A program made the translations under genes and the position numbers. The notes below the pieces were generated by a model. It ran no database searches. It was not told the origin of the DNA and worked only from the letters and a program-made list of their open reading frames with translations. A stretch of DNA of 10,921 nucleotides from positions 1 through 10,921 of the forward strand of contig CALBNX010000079.1 of NCBI GenBank assembly GCA_937896885.1. Direction: 5' to 3'. Shown here piece after piece: positions 6,601 to 10,921 of this stretch (within the stretch, counting starts at the first letter, position 1; every line of letters begins with the position of its first letter). The DNA comes from an uncultured Clostridia bacterium (GTDB taxonomy: Bacteria > Bacillota > Clostridia > Oscillospirales > Acutalibacteraceae).

Positions 6601-7248
6601 TTTGAAAGCTTCGGCAACTTCAAGTCTTTTAAGAATTCTTGTTTTCTTCTGACCTGTTGCATCTGTAAGCTCTTCACGGAGTTCTTTGCAAAGTGCTTCA
6701 ACATCAACTTCTTCAAGAAGAGTTTTGATTGCTTCAGCACCCATTGCAGCTTTGAACTCGTCGTCATATTTTTCAACCATATCAAGATACTCTTTTTCGC
6801 TGAGTATCTGCTTCTTTTCAAGTTCTGTATCGCCTGGGTCAGTAACAATATATCTTGCGAAATAAAGTACTTTTTCAAGGTCTCTTGGAGAAATATCAAG
6901 AATGAGACCCATTCTTGATGGAATGCCCTTGAAATACCAGATATGAGAAACAGGAGAAACGAGTTCAATGTGTCCCATTCTTTCACGACGTACTTCTTTT
7001 CTTGTTACTTCAACGCCACAGCGTTCACAAACTTTACCCTTATAACGGATTTTCTTATATTTACCGCAATGACATTCAAGGTCCTTCTGAGGTCCAAAAA
7101 TTCTTTCGCAGTAAAGACCGTCTTTTTCGGGCTTTAAGGTACGATAGTTTATTGTTTCGGGCTTTTTAACCTCACCGTAAGACCACTCTCTAATCTGGTC
7201 AGGAGAGGCAAGACCGATTTTTATTGCTTCAAATGGTTTCTTTTCCAT
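3670..7248 (-). CDS. rpoC: DNA-directed RNA polymerase subunit beta'
   Basis: This 1192-residue protein is full length for a Firmicutes beta' subunit. With beta it forms the catalytic cleft of RNA polymerase. Visible landmarks, in order: the N-terminal zinc site (Cys59, 61, 74, 77); the clamp and lid/rudder region with GRRGRPVTG (299-306) and GKRVDYSGR (332-340); the absolutely conserved NADFDGD loop (446-452), whose Asp448, 450 and 452 bind the catalytic magnesium; the bridge helix around 751-785; the second zinc site (Cys793, 873, 880, 883); and the trigger loop region [20 protein letters not shown] (901-920). The C-terminus ends with the usual LPSGTG motif (1166-1171). The ATG at 7248 starts the conserved [11 protein letters not shown] segment a few residues in and follows GAAGGG about nine bases upstream. 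The gene lies 44 bases after rpoB, surely in the same transcript, and is followed by a terminator rather than by rpsL. No frameshift or unusual insertion was seen. Confidence 0.99.
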   Translation of the reverse strand: [1192 protein letters not shown]

Positions 7249-7292
7249 TAAATATAGCCCTTCTTCCTTTATCTAAAATACGATTAAGTCAA

Positions 7293-10200
7293 TCAAAATT
7301 CTTCGTCCATCATATCATCATCGTCGAAATCTGGCATATTCTGTGCATAGAAATCAGAATCGTCATCTTCGTCAACTTCACTACCGTCTTCGTTATCAAG
7401 AACGAATCCGTTATCATAAGTTGCGTCATTGATTTCTTCGAATTGGATATCGGAATCTGCTGGTGGAACGAAATCAAAATCGTCATTATCGAAACCGTTC
7501 TTGATGTCGATATCTTCACCATTTTCGTCAAGCACATGAACATCGAGAGCAAGTGCCTGAAGTTCTTTGATAAGAACCTTGAATGACTCCGGAACTCCGG
7601 GTTTAGGAATGTTAAGTCCCTTAACGATAGCCTCATATGTCTTACGACGTCCTGTAAGGTCGTCAGATTTAACTGTAAGAATTTCTTGAAGTGTATAAGC
7701 TGCGCCGTATGCCTCAAGTGCCCAAACTTCCATTTCACCAAAACGCTGACCACCGAACTGTGCTTTACCACCAAGTGGCTGCTGTGTAACGAGAGCGTAT
7801 GGACCAATTGAACGAGCGTGAATCTTATCATCAACAAGGTGATGAAGCTTCAAGTAGTACATAACACCAACAGTAACAGGGTTATCAAATTTCTGACCTG
7901 TTCTACCGTCAGTAAGGATTGATTTACCGTCTTCACGGTAACCTGCTTCTTTGAGTGCTTCACGAATATCAACTTCGTGTGCGCCGTCAAATACAGGAGT
8001 TGCAATCTTCTGGCCAAGTTTTCTATAAGCGAAACCTAAGTGCACTTCAAGAACCTGACCGATATTCATACGAGATGGAACACCCAATGGGTTAAGAACG
8101 ATGTCAAGTGGAGTACCATCATCAAGGAATGGCATATCTTCTTGTGGAAGAATACGGGAAACAACACCCTTATTACCGTGACGACCAGCCATTTTGTCAC
8201 CGACAGAGAGTTTTCTCTTCTGTGCAATATAGCAACGTACAATCTTATTAACACCAGGACTTAATTCGTCGCTGTTTTCTCTTGTAAATACTTCAACGTC
8301 AACAACGATACCATATTCACCGTGAGGAACACGAAGTGAAGTATCACGAACTTCTTTTGCTTTTTCACCAAAGATAGCACGAAGAATTCTTTCTTCAGCT
8401 GTTGCTACATCAGTTTCACCCTTTGGTGTAACCTTACCAACAAGGATATCTCCTGAATGTACCTCTGCACCAACACGGATAATGCCGTTTTCGTCAAGGT
8501 CTTTAAGAGCATCTTCACCAACGTTTGGAATGTCTCTTGTGATATCTTCTGGTCCAAGTTTTGTATCTCTTGCTTCGATTTCGTATTCTTCAATATGAAC
8601 AGATGTGTAAACATCATCACGAACAAGTTTTTCGTTAATAAGAACAGCGTCTTCGTAGTTATAACCTTCCCAAGTCATAAAGCCGATGAGAGCATTCTTA
8701 CCAAGTGAAATTTCACCGTTTGCTGTTGCAGGACCATCAGCAATAACCTCGCCTGCTTCGATTTTCTGACCTAAGTCAACGATTGGGCGTTGGTTGATGC
8801 AAGTGCCTTGGTTTGAACGCATATACTTGATAAGTTCATAAGTATCAACTTCATCGTCAGCAGTTGTGATAGCAATAGTTTTTGCGTCAACCTGTGTAAC
8901 TGTACCTGCACGCTTTGCAAGAACAACTGTACCTGAGTCAACAGCGGCCTTATATTCCATACCTGTACCAACAATTGGAGATTCTGTTTTAAGAAGTGGA
9001 ACAGCCTGACGCTGCATGTTTGAACCCATCAAAGCACGGTTAGCGTCGTCATTTTCAAGGAATGGAATCATTGCAGTAGCAACTGAAACAACCATTTTTG
9101 GAGAAACGTCCATATAGTCTGCTTCTGTTGTTGCAACTTCAAGGAAGTTATCTCTGTGACGAGCTGTAAGCTTTGCATTGATGAATTTGCCTTTTTCGTC
9201 AAGTGGTTCGTTAGCCTGAGCAACAATGTAGTTATCTTCTACATCAGCTGTCATATATTCAACTTCATTGAGAACTGTGCCTGTCTTCTTGTCAATTCTT
9301 CTGAAAGGCGCTTCAATGAAGCCATATTTATTGATTCTTGCGAATGTTGCAAGATAAGAGATAAGACCGATGTTTGGACCTTCAGGAGTTTCGATTGGAC
9401 ACATTCTACCATAGTGTGAATAGTGAACGTCACGAACTTCGAAGCCTGCACGGTCACGAGAAAGACCGCCAGGACCGAGTGCTGAAAGTCTTCTCTTATG
9501 TGTAAGTTCTGCAAGTGGGTTTGTCTGGTCCATGAACTGAGAAAGTGGAGATGAACCAAAGAACTCTTTGATTGCAGCCATTACAGGACGGATATTGATA
9601 AGAGCAGCAGGTGTAACCTTATCTGGCTCTTGTCCCTGAAGAGTCATTCTTTCTTTAACAACTCTTTCCATTCTTGCAAAACCAATTCTGAACTGGTTTT
9701 GAAGAAGTTCACCAACTGAACGGATACGACGATTGCCAAGGTGGTCGATATCGTCTGTTACACCAACACCTGATGCAAGACCGTTGAGATAGTTAATTGA
9801 TGCGAAAATATCGTTGATAACAATGTGCTTTGGAATAAGGTCATCTGCACGAAGAGCCATTTCTTCTGCGAGTGCATCTTTATCGTCACCACATTTGTCA
9901 AGAACTTCCATAAGAACTGGGAAACTAACTTTTTCGTTAATACCAATTTCTTCGAGTTCTTCTTCTGAGAACATTGGAACATATTCTGCGATGTCAACCA
10001 TTCCGTTAGAGTAAACTTTAACTTCTTTACCGTCAACATCAAGAATTACTGTATCAACACCTTCTTGCTCAATTCTGTAAGCAAGTTTTTCGTCAATCAT
10101 ATCACCAGTATCTGCCATAATCTCACCAGTGAGCTGGCTAACAACTGGTTGTGCAACCTTATGACCTGCAATTCTGTCTGAAATTGCAAGCTTCTTGTTG

Positions 10201-10921
10201 TATTTATATCTACCTACACGAGAAAGGTCATAACGGTGAGCATCAAAGAACAAATTATCAAGGTGAGCCTGTGCTGTTTCAAGTGCAGGTGGTTCACCTG
10301 GACGAAGCTTTTTATAAACTTCGATAAGTGCCTGTTCTGTGTTAACTGTTGTATCCTTTTCAAGAGTAGCTTCGATTCTATCGTCATAACCGAAGAATTC
10401 ACGAATTTCATCGTTTGAGCTAAGACCCAATGCACGAATGAAAGTTGTGATATAAATCTTTCTGTTCTTATCTATTCTTACATAGAAAAGGTCATTTTGG
10501 TCTGTTTCGTATTCAAGCCATGCACCACGGTTTGGAATTACAGTTGTTGTGTAAAGTTCCTTACCTGTTTTGTCATGAGTCATACCATAATAAACGCTGG
10601 GTGAACGCACAAGCTGTGAAATGATAACACGCTCTGCACCATTGATAACGAATGTACCGCTATCAGTCATCAGCGGGAAGTCGCCCATATATACTTCGTT
10701 TTCTTTAACCTCGCCTGTCTCTTTGTTGAGAAGACGCGCAGTTACTCTGAGTGGAGCTGCATAAGTTGCATCTCTTTCTTTACACTCTTTAACTGTGTAC
10801 TTTGGTTTATCGTCCATGCGATAATCCACAAAGGTCAATTCGAGATTTCCTGTGTAATCGGTGATTGCATCGATATCACGGAACACCTCTTTAAGTCCTG
10901 TTTCAAGGAACCACTTGTAAG
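7293..10921 (-). CDS. rpoB: DNA-directed RNA polymerase subunit beta (5' end outside the window)
   Basis: The reading frame is open to the right edge, and its first visible residues (YKWFLETGLKE, then VFRDI) match the conserved RpoB N-terminal region, so only some 25-30 residues should be missing. About 1208 residues are present. Numbering from the GTG (Val) codon at 10886: ERDATYAAPL (37-46), the rifampicin region FFGSSPLSQFMDQ...LSALGPGG (442-474), RAGFEVRDVHYSHYGRMCPIE (479-499), the GDKMAGRHGNKG catalytic segment (896-907) with its conserved lysines, and QPLGGKAQFGGQRFGEME (1036-1053) near the C-terminal clamp. The rifampicin-contact residues match the sensitive E. coli type: Gln450, Asp453, His463, Ser468 and Leu470 correspond to 513, 516, 526, 531 and 533. 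After the conserved end, a very acidic tail of about 65 residues is appended. The GTG at 10886 is internal and not the true start. The gene is cotranscribed with rpoC. Confidence 0.98.
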   Translation of the reverse strand, partial: YKWFLETGLKEVFRDIDAITDYTGNLELTFVDYRMDDKPKYTVKECKERDATYAAPLRVTARLLNKETGEVKENEVYMGDFPLMTDSGTFVINGAERVIISQLVRSPSVYYGMTHDKTGKELYTTTVIPNRGAWLEYETDQNDLFYVRIDKNRKIYITTFIRALGLSSNDEIREFFGYDDRIEATLEKDTTVNTEQALIEVYKKLRPGEPPALETAQAHLDNLFFDAHRYDLSRVGRYKYNKKLAISDRIAGHKVAQPVVSQLTGEIMADTGDMIDEKLAYRIEQEGVDTVILDVDGKEVKVYSNGMVDIAEYVPMFSEEELEEIGINEKVSFPVLMEVLDKCGDDKDALAEEMALRADDLIPKHIVINDIFASINYLNGLASGVGVTDDIDHLGNRRIRSVGELLQNQFRIGFARMERVVKERMTLQGQEPDKVTPAALINIRPVMAAIKEFFGSSPLSQFMDQTNPLAELTHKRRLSALGPGGLSRDRAGFEVRDVHYSHYGRMCPIETPEGPNIGLISYLATFARINKYGFIEAPFRRIDKKTGTVLNEVEYMTADVEDNYIVAQANEPLDEKGKFINAKLTARHRDNFLEVATTEADYMDVSPKMVVSVATAMIPFLENDDANRALMGSNMQRQAVPLLKTESPIVGTGMEYKAAVDSGTVVLAKRAGTVTQVDAKTIAITTADDEVDTYELIKYMRSNQGTCINQRPIVDLGQKIEAGEVIADGPATANGEISLGKNALIGFMTWEGYNYEDAVLINEKLVRDDVYTSVHIEEYEIEARDTKLGPEDITRDIPNVGEDALKDLDENGIIRVGAEVHSGDILVGKVTPKGETDVATAEERILRAIFGEKAKEVRDTSLRVPHGEYGIVVDVEVFTRENSDELSPGVNKIVRCYIAQKRKLSVGDKMAGRHGNKGVVSRILPQEDMPFLDDGTPLDIVLNPLGVPSRMNIGQVLEVHLGFAYRKLGQKIATPVFDGAHEVDIREALKEAGYREDGKSILTDGRTGQKFDNPVTVGVMYYLKLHHLVDDKIHARSIGPYALVTQQPLGGKAQFGGQRFGEMEVWALEAYGAAYTLQEILTVKSDDLTGRRKTYEAIVKGLNIPKPGVPESFKVLIKELQALALDVHVLDENGEDIDIKNGFDNDDFDFVPPADSDIQFEEINDATYDNGFVLDNEDGSEVDEDDDSDFYAQNMPDFDDDDMMDEEF

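Noticed and set aside
7310..7837. Minus-strand 175-codon frame overlapping the end of rpoB in another frame
   Set aside because: It is a same-strand out-of-frame shadow. The rpoB frame is continuous and conserved through the QPLGGKAQFGGQRFGEME region, and the alternative frame lacks any recognisable motif.

Overview
This window looks like chromosomal DNA of a low-GC, Gram-positive anaerobe. RpoB and RpoC have the sequence character and length of Clostridia, perhaps a Ruminococcus-like gut lineage, although that narrower placement is my impression and was not tested. Four lines of evidence support Firmicutes: the rpoB-rpoC-rpsL order, G-rich Shine-Dalgarno sites, consensus sigma-A promoters, and a secreted protein with tandem cell-wall-binding repeats.

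Layout from the right edge leftwards, which is the direction of transcription for most genes. rpoB runs on the minus strand from the right edge (its 5' end is cut off) to 7293. rpoC follows after 44 bases (7248 to 3670), and a strong hairpin terminator (about 3632-3667) closes the rpoBC unit. A small intergenic element of about 65 bases with several inverted repeats comes next. Then there is a short plus-strand gene for an XRE/Cro-type repressor (3304-3516) with its own terminator. It is transcribed divergently from a 990-residue secreted multidomain protein (3208 to 236, minus). That gene ends in its own terminator, followed by a consensus promoter, a leader, and the first 50 bases of rpsL at the left edge.

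The universal core is the RNA polymerase beta and beta' subunits plus ribosomal protein S12. In many Firmicutes rpoC is followed closely by rpsL. Here a self-contained accessory module, a regulator and a surface enzyme/adhesin, sits between them and is walled off by terminators on both sides. rpsL therefore has to start from its own promoter.

The most interesting part is the 95-base divergent control region (3209-3303). A TTGACA-17-TAAAAT promoter for the surface protein carries a 13-bp operator-like palindrome exactly in its spacer. An identical copy of that 13-mer covers the regulator's ribosome binding site and start codon, and a third, perfectly symmetric variant lies between them. This suggests a compact switch in which the small repressor controls both itself and the surface protein. 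The surface protein combines a putative CHAP/NlpC-P60-like cysteine hydrolase domain, a ricin-type beta-trefoil, three InlB-type repeats interleaved with two other beta domains, and nine exact 21-residue wall-binding repeats, many with a cysteine at a fixed position. I saw no sign of CRISPR, transposase or RNA genes.
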